From: Zygaena filipendulae
Lineage: Eukaryota; Arthropoda; Insecta; Lepidoptera; Zygaenidae
Direction: 5' to 3'
Length of the DNA: 64,000 nucleotides
Assembly: GCA_907165275.2 (NCBI GenBank)
Contig: OU015649.1
Location: forward strand, 13,608,001 to 13,672,000
Shown: positions 1 to 10,140 of the stretch, in pieces
How the letters are laid out: each line of letters opens with the position of its first letter
Position numbering within the stretch: position 1 is the stretch's first letter
Notes under the pieces: model-generated
Seen by the model: only the letters and a program-made list of their open reading frames with translations
What the model was told of the DNA's origin: nothing
Databases searched by the model: none
Position numbers and translations under genes: made by a program

Positions 1-378
1 CTTTTCTCACATAATGCGAGACAATAAAAAACCAGGCTTAGTAGATCCTATATAGCCACTTCTTTCAGCTGGCGTGGCCTACTCGATTTGACAAACAAAT
101 GAAGTTCGTCTCACTGCGAATCTAGTGGGCCACGGCTTCGGTCTTCGAAAATCGAGTTGGCCGCGCCCGCTGAGAACACATTCTGTTTAGCGAAATGAGA
201 CGTTATGGACATAGCAATAAGAATTATGAAAGTGAAAATCACATTATTGACCAGCGGGTTATAATGAAATTCAATAGAACATTATAACCCGGCTAAAGCC
301 AAGAGATATAATGTCTTGCTTTCGGTAAGGTTTACATGACATATAATTCGGCATTGTCGAGCATGTGGTGTGAAAAGT
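1..378 (+). repeat. Hairpin-rich dispersed repeat, copy 1 (cut by window edge)
   Basis: This stretch is identical by eye over its whole length to 50749-51126 in the same orientation. The two copies diverge right after the shared GTGAAAAGT. It contains internal inverted repeats: an arm at about 73-89 pairs with 119-134, and AGCGGGTTATAATG at 253-266 pairs with 280-294 around a short loop. There is no coding potential. The left end lies outside the window, so the full length is unknown. It is probably a non-autonomous mobile element or a recent segmental copy. Confidence 0.85.
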
Positions 379-921
379 ATGTTATAGCCATCGTTTAAGG
401 CGTCCTATCCCGGCCCGCCAACACAACTGTGGTCCAGAAGGCGTTTGTCTCGTGCGGTCCGACGCAATTTTCTCGCAGTAAAATTCCGTTTTAAACGGAA
501 TAACAAGAATTTATGCTCCGAAATATCATAGGTAAAACTGGTTCATGGAAATAATACCCGGGATTTTTTTTAAAGTTCATGAAAAAGTATTTGTTTCTAT
601 AACACGTGCGTAGTTTCCAAAAATATGTTTAATTTTAACTATTTTACAGTTATACCTACCTACCTAGTTAAAATTTACATGAAATGTGTGCAAAAAATCG
701 AGTTTTGGTTCTCTAGACAACACACAACAAAATTTTTTGGAATTTTCAATGAATTAGTTGCACGTTTGCCAAGATTGAGAAAAGGTTTCATGAAGAATCT
801 TTATTATCAAATTTTTGCATTTGTATAACTAATACGAATATTCTTTAGTTTCATTATTATATCTAATCATCTTTAAAAACTGTTAAAAAGTTTTTACGTT
901 ATGATAATAAGTGAGTACAAA
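379..921. other. No gene recognised
   Basis: AT-rich sequence with only short chance ORFs. A short GC-richer stretch (about 395-470) follows the repeat, but no motif or splice pair supports a gene. Confidence 0.5.
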
Positions 922-1640
922 GAAAGTTTTTGAAACAAAATCTGCAAGATATAATTATTATAAAAGAAGACACTGCATTTATAAAATGTAACAAATATCC
1001 CATCAAAAACAAACTTGTAAAAAAGTCCCAAGTCTCGCAACTCAGTTCTTCTACAGTAAAAAGTTGTGAGATCAATGTAATACCAAGTCTGTTAATTTAT
1101 TCAGTGCCTACTTAAGGGTCCTTCTGTCTAAAGTTATCATGTTATAAGCTAATCTAATAACATTTTATAGTGACCATATCAAATTTAAAAATCTTTTATG
1201 TTTTAAATAGATTGATTGGCTTGGCGATCACGTGAAAACACAATATATCTCACATGTAATACATAATTATGGTTCTAAACAATCTAATTTAATTATAATA
1301 TGTATTACTTGTGAGATACATTGTGTTTTCACGTGATCGCCAAGCCAATCAATCTATTTAAAACATAAAAGGTTTTTAAATTTGATATGGTCACTATAAA
1401 ATGTTATTAGATTAGCTTATAACATGATAACTTTAGACAGAAGGACCCTTAAGTAGGCACTGAATAAATTAACCGACTTGGTATTACATTGATCTCACAA
1501 CTTTTTACTGTAGAAGAAGTGAGTTGCGAGACTTGGACTTTTTTACAAGTTTGTTTTTGATGGGATCTCATTTCTTTTTGTAAATGGTCTTCCTCCTTTG
1601 AGCAATTTAGTCTACTTGAAAGATTTTGGTACAACTTTAT
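922..1640. repeat. Long foldback (inverted repeat), ~350-bp arms
   Basis: The left arm (922-1270) is the reverse complement of the right arm (1294-1640), separated by a loop of about 24 bp. The inner ~270 bp (997-1270 against 1294-1566) differ at only about seven positions. The outer ~70 bp are much more diverged but still alignable. Both arms therefore encode the same short peptide tail in mirror orientation (ending near 1115 and starting near 1449). Transcription across it would give a long hairpin RNA. It may be two head-to-head copies of one transposon end or a foldback transposon. No transposase domain is recognisable. Confidence 0.85.
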
Positions 1641-1775
1641 AATATAAACACATGCCCCATTCTTGCTTTTTCATTCCGTTGACCATTCTACCTTTGAACA
1701 TAATTATGTCTAGGTAACTATGTATCTACACTTTATATCTAGGTAGGTAACTAGCTACACTTATTATTATTATTT

Positions 1776-2010
1776 GGACATAGATAAGCAATAGTGTGTT
1801 AACCCACACTAGAGAAATTTTGAGTAAATAAAAGTTTTAAAACTAAAGCACCATTTTGTGTCAACATTTTTTATGTTCAATATTTAGGTACATATTTAAT
1901 CAATGTAATAAGGTAAACACGTAGTTAATAAACGTTCTCTAGCTCTCAATAAATCGTTTTGAATAATAACTTCATTTTGTGGGTTAACATGTTATTGCTT
2001 ATCTGCGTCC
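1776..2010 (+). mobile_element. Small inverted-repeat element (family A), copy 1
   Basis: This 235-bp element is bounded by imperfect ~33-bp terminal inverted repeats that begin GGACATAGATAAGCAATA and continue into TGTTAACCCACA. The right end is the mirror image and ends GCGTCC. Flanks read ATTT on both sides, a possible 4-bp target duplication. Related copies lie at 3376-3611 (inverted) and 7114-7348 (same orientation). There is no ORF, so it is non-autonomous. Confidence 0.85.
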
Positions 2011-2049
2011 ATTTATTAATATCTGGGCAACCGAGCTTCGCGGGCTTAA

Positions 2050-2475
2050 ATAGCTGTTCCCTGCGGTTTAACCCACGTTAATTTCGGAGATCCCGCGGGT
2101 ATTCTGAGATAAAAGTACTAGCCTATGACCTTTCCTGTACCCTTGACAACGTGTAGTATGCAATAATTAATTCACCCGCGTTGATATCAGAGTTCGCGCG
2201 GGAATTCCAGAAATTAATCCTAGCTAGATCGATTTATGGCCCCCGAAATCCCCTGTATACAAAATTTCATGAAAATCGTTGGAGCATTCAGATTAGGGTA
2301 ATTTTATCTCGGAATTCCCGAAGGATCTCCGAAATTAACGCTGGTGAAATCTCATGAAATTTTGCATGCACGTTGTCAGGGGTAAAGAAAACCTAGGGAT
2401 ATAGGGTACTAACTACTTTGCATCTCTGAATTCCCGCGGGATCTCCGAAATTAACGCGGGGAACAGCTAGTCTCA
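2050..2475. repeat. CCGCGG-type dispersed repeat, head-to-head fragments
   Basis: This is the first of many copies of the commonest repeat here, called family R below. In one orientation a copy reads CTAGCTGT, CCCGCGGTTTCACCCGCG, TAATTTCGGAGATCCCGCGG, then AAAATTTCATGATGATCGG and GAAAGCGTAACAAACAAACT, ending in TATAATATTAG. I call that reverse, and the mirror ending AACAGCTAGT forward. Here two reverse fragments (2050-2215) face forward fragments (2300-2475). It resembles a ubiquitous lepidopteran retroposon family, but I cannot name it. Confidence 0.75.
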
Positions 2476-2478
2476 TAT

Positions 2479-2590
2479 ATTTATATGGGATTACAAAGTT
2501 ATTTGTGCAGTTGGTACATATAACTGCATATATAACTTTGTAATTCCATACATTTATATGGGATTACAAAGTTATTTATGCAGTTGGTGT
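2479..2590. repeat. Forward-reverse-forward triplicate of a ~35-bp unit
   Basis: The unit TATATGGGATTACAAAGTTA occurs forward at about 2481 and again at about 2555. An inverted copy (2520-2549) lies between them. The middle copy can pair with either neighbour, giving two mutually exclusive hairpins. Confidence 0.75.
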
Positions 2591-2619
2591 ATCTAGAAAA
2601 CTAGACCGAAATTGCAAAA

Positions 2620-3148
2620 TATTTTAATTTTTCCTTGATTTATACAATAAATACTAATTGTATTCTAAATTTCAAACTTCTATGTCTGCTAGAAGTGCCT
2701 TAGAGTTTTGATGATCGGTCAGTGAGTGAGTGAGTGAGTGACCTACAAAATTAAGAAACTTTGACTAGTTATGATTCTTGAACTACTGGTTCAAATCGAA
2801 TGAAATTTAAATTATACCGTCTTTATACAATACCTGCTTGTTTACTAAAAATTCAGGCTTCTAGTTTTATCCACAACGAAGTTATAGGGGGTCGAAAATG
2901 GCCTGAATTGCTTCGAGAAAAGGATAGTACGGCCGTGCCGCTTTTGTTGCTCGACTTGGCGGGGGCACTGCCGTGCCCCCAGATAATATCTTTATAAATA
3001 TGTAATATAAAACAAAGTCGCTAACTGCGTCTGTGTGAACGCTTTGTTTTTGTAAACTAAGTAGCTACCTAACGGATTATAATGAGATTTTACTATATAT
3101 TATATCTACCATTTTCAAAAAATTCTGTAAGTTTTATAAATTTATGTA
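2620..3148. repeat. Dispersed repeat with (GAGT)n tract
   Basis: A (GAGT)n run at 2718-2741 sits inside sequence that resembles a common lepidopteran retroposon: a GATGATCGGTCAGTGAGTGA core followed by a GC-rich stretch around 2890-2990 with GGGGGCACTGCCGTGCCCCC (a strong 20-nt inverted repeat). No intact ORF is present. The assignment rests on recall of the pattern, so the family name is left open. Confidence 0.5.
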
Positions 3149-3345
3149 ACTAGCTATTCCCCTGAGGTTTGACCCACGGTAACTTCGGAGTTCCCGCGGG
3201 AATTCCGGGATAAGAAGTATGCTACGTCACTCGGGACTACCGTAGCCGCCTACAAGTGAAAGAATTTTCAAAAGTTTGCTCATTAGATCTAGAGAGTACC
3301 CCCTGCAACGTCACAAACTTCACTTCTATAATAATAATATAGATT
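3149..3345. repeat. Family R repeat, reverse orientation
   Basis: It starts TAGCTATTCCCCTGAGGTTT and carries the GAGTTCCCGCGGGAATTCCG block near 3190. It ends near the left terminus of the inverted-repeat element at 3376. Confidence 0.7.
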
Positions 3346-3375
3346 GAGATTCCTGCGGAGCTGCGAGGAACAACT

Positions 3376-3611
3376 GGACACAGATAAGCAATAACGTGTT
3401 AACCCACAAAATGAAGTTATTGATTCAGAACGATTTATTGAGAGGCAGAGAACGTTTTTTAATTATTTGTTTACCTTATTACATTGTTTAAATATGTAAC
3501 TAAATATTGCGCATAAAAAATGTTGACATAAAATGGCGCTATAATTTTAAAACTTTAATTTACTCAAAATTTCTCCAATGTGGGTTAACACACTATTGCT
3601 TATCTATGTCC
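3376..3611 (-). mobile_element. Small inverted-repeat element (family A), copy 2
   Basis: This 236-bp copy is inverted relative to 1776-2010. It starts GGACACAGATAAGCAATA and ends TATTGCTTATCTATGTCC. It is flanked by AACT on both sides (3372-3375 and 3612-3615), a clean 4-bp target duplication. It has no ORF. Confidence 0.88.
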
Positions 3612-3617
3612 AACTAA

Positions 3618-3802
3618 TCCTACCTAAAAATGCAAAAATGTGAGTTTGTTTTTGTTACGCTTTCACGCCTTAATTACTCAGTCGATCATCATGGAACTCT
3701 GCTTACATGTTTTCAGGGATACAGATAAGGACATTGGCTTCTGCTTGTCCCGGAATTCCCGCTGTATCTTGGAAATTAACGCGGGTGGAACATCAAGTCC
3801 AT
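3618..3802. repeat. Family R repeat, forward orientation
   Basis: It reads from a GTGAGTTTGTTTTTGTTACG block through CACGCCTTAATTACTCAGTC to AAATTAACGCGGGTGGAA. It directly follows the family A element, so the two may be nested. Confidence 0.7.
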
Positions 3803-4542
3803 TATAAATTTATTTAAATATAAAAAAGACCAGGTTTTCTTTTTCTCTTTATCAAATTATCTGCATAAAATAATTAAAATATTTATTTGTATTGAATTAA
3901 CGGTGAATCTGATCCTCCGGCAAACAGTTTTTAGAAATGATAAACTTTATAAAAACACATGTGTTTTGGTTTACACATGCATTAGCAGAATGTTACTAAA
4001 ACCGATTAATGTTTCGAGTTATCACGTGAATGTTAAACATTCAATTGCAAACGAACTTAACGGTCACTATTATAAAACAGGTTTTTATATGCTCAATCAT
4101 TAAGCATACGCCGACTCATATAGCTAGCTATATAACAATACATATATGAACATACATAGTTATACATATAGTTATATTCAAATGACCGTAAAAAAGTGGC
4201 GGTTTTTAACGGAAAAATAAAAAAAAATTATCAATTTATATAACAGGCTCAATGATCCGTCACGGCGAATGGTAAAATTATACAGTAATAAACTAACAGC
4301 CGCACTCAGAGTAATTTTAATGATTACTTAATTTTAACTAAAATTTTTAACACAAAACCGCCGCAAATTTCATTAACGCGTTCATTAAATGATTGTTAAT
4401 TGGCATTTTAACTAATTATGTTAAATTTAGTTAAATGCCAATTAATATAAATATAATGAACGTCTCTGATTGCGGCGGATTTGATTAAAATATCTTTACT
4501 TAAAATTAAGTAATCATTAAAACTTTTAATTATCATTAAATT

Positions 4543-4803
4543 TTGCACTCTGAGATTAACTCCCCCCCACTTTTATCGTTAGTAAATTTAAATACTCATT
4601 GTAGATCGCGTAAACCATCCACTTTTGTTCTTAAAACCTTTCGCAATAACACCTCCTTCTATAACCCCATAGTGCGCATGTGTCGCCAGTATAATGATCT
4701 CGTAAGTGAAACGGACGCGGTGGACATTTTTGATTCACGTTTAAATACTTTTAGACGGCTGATCTTGGATGTCTTCCGGCCAATTCAGTCTTTTAACAGC
4801 TGA
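4543..4803 (+). pseudogene. C-terminal fragment of LINE reverse transcriptase
   Basis: An open frame of about 86 codons ends at TGA 4801-4803. It contains the motif FYNPIVRMCRQYNDL followed by DIFDSRLNTFRRLIL, which matches the style of the extreme C-terminus of jockey/CR1-like LINE polyproteins in Lepidoptera, where the protein ends a few residues after the 'SPI-R-NDI-DIF--SL--F' region. The first codon shown is a non-ATG triplet, and all upstream RT and endonuclease domains are absent. It is therefore a dead fragment. Family placement is by motif recall only. Confidence 0.55.
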
Positions 4804-5074
4804 ACTTTACTATAATAAATAATTACTATGTTTATATCTAAAGCAGCAATGTCACTATTCTTAGTTATTTACTTTTTCTTAATTTTATACCTACCTGTTT
4901 ATAATTAATTTACATGTTTTAATTAGCGGTTTTAATTTTAAGCATGCTAGGGACACAAGTAATAAGATTGTAGTCGGACTTCTGTTTTATTAACACTTCT
5001 GTTTTATGATCGTTAAGACTGTAATCTGTTTAGTGTTTTGTGTTCTAAATAAATAAATAAAAAAAAAAAAAAAC
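4543..5074 (+). mobile_element. 5'-truncated non-LTR retrotransposon (LINE) with poly(A) tail
   Basis: The fragment begins in the last part of a reverse-transcriptase ORF, has about 270 bp of 3' UTR, and ends in AATAAATAAATAAA followed by a run of A to 5074. It is inserted near the right end of a palindromic element. The 5' boundary is approximate. Truncation at the 5' end is the usual outcome of target-primed reverse transcription. Confidence 0.7.
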
Positions 5075-5229
5075 GACTCTGAGTGCGGCCGTAATTCATG
5101 CAGAATCACTAAAGACACTTTATACCTAGGATCCTACCAGTTTTTGGTTTGTATACTTTGTAGTGACTGTTCGTTAGAATAACAAGGCACGGAAAGTCGG
5201 TTAGAAATTAGAATGTTATGAAATCCTTA

Positions 5230-5370
5230 ACTGTTACTATACTTGAATGCGAATATGAATTTATTTGTTTGTTTGTTACGCTTTCATCCCTAACTACCTA
5301 CTCCACTGTGAGGGTACAGGGATGGCAGGGTCCTTTTATTCCGGAATTTCGGCGGGAACAGCTAGGTGAT
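5230..5370. repeat. Family R repeat, forward orientation, short
   Basis: It contains TTGTTTGTTTGTTACGCTTT and ends GGCGGGAACAGCTAGG. The central part is shortened relative to other copies. Confidence 0.65.
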
Positions 5371-6005
5371 AGTATAAATGTTGAAAAATCGAAACAGTGA
5401 TACAATTGATGAGACAAAGCTCGCACGCTCGAGCTCGCGAATTAATAGAATTGATACACCTACACGAAAAGCCACGCGTACCTACCTACCTATAATTTCA
5501 TTGAAATCATTTCAATCTTGGGAACATCAAAGCAACTGTAATCTCCCAGTAATCATATGTACGAAACGAAGCAATATAGTGCTTGGACTCTTAAGAGTCA
5601 TTCATGTGAGGTTGTCTTGGTGATCATTTTATAACAATACCGATACAATATTCCCCATTTGTAGGAAACTTAGGTGGAAATAACTGGGAGTGACCCACTC
5701 TCACTGCACTGAGGATAAGTTTAAGAAAAAAATCCATTCGTCACAATGATTCAACCGGTTCGTCTTATGAGGAAGTGATAGAATCAAGTTGCCAATACGA
5801 TCGTACCGTACAGAAATGTGGTGGTTGAGATATCAAAGCACATGGGAACACAGCCGCAGAATGGATCACGGAAGATATGGTGTTAGTTTTCGAATACGTT
5901 TGGTTTGTTTATTCCCACTTATAATGAACTCAGCTGTGGGGCTTGTGGCTAATTACCCACGTTCATAGCTAAATTTTGTTGTTTCCGGTTTGATATAATA
6001 TATTA
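5371..6005. other. No gene recognised
   Basis: A stretch of mixed composition. A short open frame (5378-5623) lacks recognisable motifs and I regard it as chance. Confidence 0.4.
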
Positions 6006-6190
6006 AACTAGCTATGCCGCTGTTTCACCCGCGTGAGTTTCGAATTCTTCTTCTTCTTCTTCTCAAACCTTTCCTCAACTTCTACAAATATTTCAAGATT
6101 AAAATTAGCCAAGTCGGTCCAGCCATTCTAGAGTTTTTAGCGGGACCAACGAACAGCAATTCATTTTTATATACAACGTCTTAATGAATT
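6006..6190. repeat. Family R variant with (TTC)n, reverse orientation
   Basis: It starts ACTAGCTATGCCGCTGTTTC, carries CACCCGCGTGAGTTTCG, then a (TTC)n run at about 6045-6062 and the AAGTCGGTCCAGCCATTC block. Confidence 0.65.
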
Positions 6191-7112
6191 AACTGAAAAC
6201 TAGAAAGTAGTTTGCTCAGAATCGACTTCCGAATCGATCGCACCATGTTTTAATATAGGTTATATTTTTTTCATTTTTACTAGCCCATGTCTAAATTATT
6301 TATAATTTATTATTTGGCGCGTACGCCGCCCGCAGAAAGGACATCGAATCGGTCATTGACACGTAGGCGCGGGTGCAGCGCTTGTAATTTCGTAGATAGG
6401 TCAACTCCAAACTAATGTTGAATAATTTTCAAACTATTAATTTTTTCGACATAATTTATATTTAAGTCACATTTTTAAATGGGGTGTATCAGGTTTTTGT
6501 TTAATTCATTAACACGTTGTATATAAGATAAGATTATTTACGTAGATATCAAGTACCTATCTGCCTACTCTAATTACCTATTGATTCGGATTCCACCAAA
6601 TTGTATATAACTTTTTTCAATCTCGATTGAAACTTCGTTTTTCGCTTGTTCATTATTCGTGATGCTCTTCAAAATTTCAACATTTCGTCAAGTCTCTTTC
6701 TTCATCATCATTACCTTGATTATGCGCTGCATTAACAAGTGCTAATAACACTGGTCGTGTGAATCCAGAAAGCTATAAAATATCAGCCATGATGGGTGCG
6801 GCGTTCACCGTTAGAAGTAATCTTCAGACGCAGACCTATGGCCTCGATCTATAGGAAATAGATACATGTGTTATAAGCTATAGCCAAAGGCATTCGAAAA
6901 GCATGGTTTCTAGTGTGAATTGATTCAACTGATAACCCACTTGACAGATCTTTATTTATAGCTTTGATGTAACATTCTCATTTGTATCCACTGATTACAT
7001 CCATTGATTATACTAAATACTCAAGATTTATAAAATCAGTGACGAAAATAACTATTTTTGACAGTTGTTACTAATTAGGATAGGATAGATAGGTATTGCA
7101 AACAGATTTAAC
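6191..7112. other. No gene recognised
   Basis: AT-rich sequence without long ORFs, strong inverted repeats or recognisable repeat termini. Confidence 0.4.
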
Positions 7113-7113
7113 T

Positions 7114-7348
7114 GGACATAGATAAGCAATAGTGTGTTAACCCACATTGGAGAAATTTTGAGTAAATCGTGTTTTAAAAGTATAGCGCCATTTTGTGTCA
7201 ACATTTATTATGTCCAATATTTAGTTACATATTTAAGCAATGTAATAAGGTAAACACATAATTAAAAAACGTTCCCCAACTCTTAATAAATTGTTCTGAA
7301 TCAATAACTTAATTTTGTGGGTTAACATGTTATTGCTTATCTGTGTCC
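7114..7348 (+). mobile_element. Small inverted-repeat element (family A), copy 3
   Basis: This 235-bp copy is in the same orientation as 1776-2010, with termini GGACATAGATAAGCAATA and TATTGCTTATCTGTGTCC. Flanks are AACT and AATT, a target duplication with one mismatch. The interior shares TTTTGTGTCAACATTT with copy 1. Confidence 0.85.
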
Positions 7349-7375
7349 AATTATTGTTTACATATTTCTCATGTT

Positions 7376-7565
7376 GACTTTGACACCTAATAATTCGGAG
7401 TACCTACCTGCGGAAATTCTGAGATAAAAAATTCCCTTTGTCCTTTTCTATATCCCTGACAACTTCTGTGCAAAATTTCATGATGATCGGTTTAACCGTT
7501 AAGAACTGAAAGCGTAACAAACAAACAAACAATCTCACTTTCACATTTCTTATTGTAAGCATAAG
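7376..7565. repeat. Family R repeat, reverse orientation
   Basis: It carries AAATTTCATGATGATCGGTT and GAAAGCGTAACAAACAAAC and ends in a CACATTTCTTATTGTAAG tail. The CCGCGG end is degraded. Confidence 0.7.
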
Positions 7566-9833
7566 GATAATTAATTTTATTATTGTATCATATTTACACT
7601 TCCGGCAAATTTGTCACGTTCAACAGGTTAAACTATTCCAACTAGAAATTTAATTACCAACTAAATAATACAATTAAGGTAATGAATTGAAACCGGCTAA
7701 GCATTATGGTTACCACTCTTTAGTCTTAACAATGTGAGTTCTATTAAGAACAATCGAGATTGTGGCCGCAGGTCCGAGCCAGTTTTAGGTTCAGAAATGC
7801 GAATCTTAACTGCAACTAGCCCATGTTCGCGGTCAGTCGTGTTAGTGGCACGCGGGAGTATTTCGTTCCGATCTATTTAACTGCAGAAATTATGCGGTGA
7901 GATAATTTTATTGATAAAAATAATATTTTGATTAGACCTAAGCTTCATGTTAATTACGCATTGAACGATCCCCATAAAATCTTTCGAATTAAATTTTTGC
8001 TGACATAATTTGATTAACTATTAAAATTAATCATTGTATAAATATAAAGCCGGAATCCGGATATAACATTTTTCTCTGGTTATGATTTTCATTTTAATAA
8101 TTTCTCTGTTGGTTTCTTTCATAGGAAGCACTTTAAAACTGAAGTCATCCACAAAATAATAATAAAACAACTCACTACCAATCTCACTACACTAGCTTGT
8201 GTGTGTGTGTTCGGCTTCGTTCCGTACGCGTACGTAATCAACGAAACTTGAGTTTTAAATTCAATTTGATACTGTCCGAAATTACCGCAGTGGCAGTCGC
8301 CGAAGAGGTTCATAATTATCATGCAATTTTTTCCAAATTTGTTTTATATGTATAGAGCCAGTAGTTTTATAATAAAATGGTTGTAACATACGCACACAGA
8401 CGGTAGGTACTGACTGAGGAAGTTATAGAGGTCATACGCGTACAATACATACATACATACGCGTACGCGTCGAATTGAGAATCTCCTCCTTTTTTGAAGT
8501 CGGTTAAAAAGACACTCGTCACCGATCATCAGCGGCACGAAAGAAATCAATGACCAAACTGTTACGTAGTCAATAGTTAAAACCTTTTTATCGGGGGCGG
8601 TGAACTTGGTCGCGCCAATAAAAAGCGAACGGCTAGCCTTGACCGTGCGAGTGCGCGCGCGCACCGCGCACTCTTCGTTCATTTGCCCAGAGAGTCACAA
8701 TAGTTCGCAAAAAGTACCCTTCACGACGGAATCTTGCGCATTCCCATGTTTGTCAGTACATTTATTAGGTGAATCACGCGATTTCTTTTAACTCAATTGA
8801 GTGTTGTTTTAAAACTAGCTGTTCCTCCTCCGTAATTTTATTAGGCTGCTCTTGTTTGCGAAATCCCACAATCAACAACTATAATAAAAAAACCGTTAAA
8901 ATATTCACATACAAACTCGTAATGAAACAGTTAATGGCTTAAATACATTAAATATTTTTAAATATAAAATATCTCACTGATGTCAACAAAATTTAGAACA
9001 AGGTCAAGAATTGTCACATACACAAAAAGCACACAATAGCTAACCATTTAGGAGCGAAGCCGTGGGAGAAATCATACGAACACTTTACACATAAGTCGAT
9101 GACAGAACAATGATAACACAAACAGTAGGTAGGTACTAGGTAGGTATAACGAAGCGTCTGATTCAAAACGTCAGAGCATGTTGTAATGTAGGTAATAATG
9201 TCACCAAAAACCTAAGAATAAAATAACAATAAACGCTACAGGGCAATCATGTAACTTTTGTTGCCATCATATTTCAGTTTCCATCACAAAAATAGCGATT
9301 TTGTGATTAATTATTCATGTTTAGATTTCAACTTTAACTTTTGAAGTATGTTTACTTTGGTTGATGGCTAGATAAGTATTGTAGGTGTCAAAACGTGCAT
9401 ATTGCAATCGCAAAACAATGCCATGTTTTTGATTGCAACCGGAAAATGATAGAAACAAAAGTTACATAAATAATAGCCCCTCAGGTAGTTGGTCGCTCCC
9501 CGCAGCATCTCGAGGTCATCCATCATCACGAAAACGGGCAAAAACGAACAGACCTGCATAACTGTTCGGCTGATTACGGAGCGTCTGCGCACCCCAAGGA
9601 ACTATTAGAAATCCTATCACCGTTCAACGGTAGTTCTAACGCAACTGCATTTACCGGTAAAATATACGTAGGTACGTACAAACAAATTGCCTATCAAAAA
9701 CTCTTACCGTGAACTCACCTCGCTTTACGATGTAGGACATCGAAAATACATAATAATAACAATCAATTTTTATTCTTTTAGATGAGTTTTTTTTCTAATT
9801 TATGAGTATCATCATTTCGTTGCGATTTTGTTA
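7566..9833. other. No gene recognised; CpG-rich patch and short tandem repeats
   Basis: There is a (GT)n-like run near 8199, (ACAT)n at about 8447-8460 running into ACGCGTACGCGT, and a conserved-looking TTTTTTGAAGTCGGTTAAAA motif (8490) that also begins the 45.9-kb tandem array. About 8590-8790 is unusually GC- and CpG-rich (GTGCGCGCGCGCACCGCGCA) and could be a promoter or 5' exon, but no ORF or splice pair supports this. Confidence 0.4.
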
Positions 9834-9957
9834 TCTATACTAATAAAATAAAGAGGAAAGATTTGATTTTTTGTTTGTTTATTCGTTTGGGACGATTTAA
9901 ATCAAAAACTACTGGACCGATTTCAAAAATTCTTTCACCATTAGAACATGTGGTATA
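9834..9957. repeat. Family R repeat, forward, truncated
   Basis: It starts TCTATACTAATAAAATAAAG and runs through ACTACTGGACCGATTTC to TCTTTCACCATTAGAA. It then stops where the SINE at 9958 begins, so it was cut by that insertion or by a deletion. Confidence 0.65.
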
Positions 9958-10140
9958 TACTACATAGAATTACATATACATATATGTATTATACTATAGA
10001 TATATAAACGCCCAGATTGGATCTCATTGGAAAGTGGAACCCTGTGTTTATCACACAAACACACCCCCACCGGGAATCGAACTCGGAATCTCTTGATTAG
10101 CACCCAGGCATGGTGGACTACTACGCCAATCGGATCGTAA
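9958..10140 (-). mobile_element. tRNA-derived SINE
   Basis: Read on the minus strand from 10140, the head has a tRNA-like A box (TTGGCGTAGTAGTC) and a B box (GAGTTCGATTCCC at about 10084-10072). These are followed by GTGTGATAAACACAG and an AT-rich TATATATCTATAGTATAAT tail. This is the layout of lepidopteran tRNA-derived SINEs with an internal polymerase III promoter. No tRNA cloverleaf is complete, so it is not a tRNA gene. Confidence 0.75.

Larger units (their letters stand above)
4299..5092. mobile_element. Palindromic element (family B) split by a LINE fragment
   Basis: The left terminus GCCGCACTCAGAG (4299) pairs with CTCTGAGTGCGGC (about 5078-5090). The interior 4310-4530 is one large AT-rich foldback: GATTACTTAATTTTAAC pairs with TTAAAATTAAGTAATC, and the centre repeats AATTGGCATTTTAACTAA in mirror image. 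Related copies are at 36385-36618 and 38811-38942. The right terminus is separated from the rest by a poly(A)-tailed LINE fragment (about 4543-5074), so the LINE landed inside this element. Confidence 0.75.

Noticed and set aside
930..1634. Two mirror-image frames sharing a peptide tail (SSTVKSCEINVIPS)
   Set aside because: Both lie in the arms of the foldback, so the shared peptide is explained by DNA symmetry. No transposase motif was found.
2939..2995. Rho-independent terminator-like hairpin (GGGGGCACTGCCGTGCCCCC)
   Set aside because: The sequence is eukaryotic; the hairpin lies in a dispersed repeat and has no transcript context.
10030..10140. tRNA gene on the minus strand
   Set aside because: A and B boxes are present, but no cloverleaf or acceptor stem forms. 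The downstream sequence is that of a SINE body.
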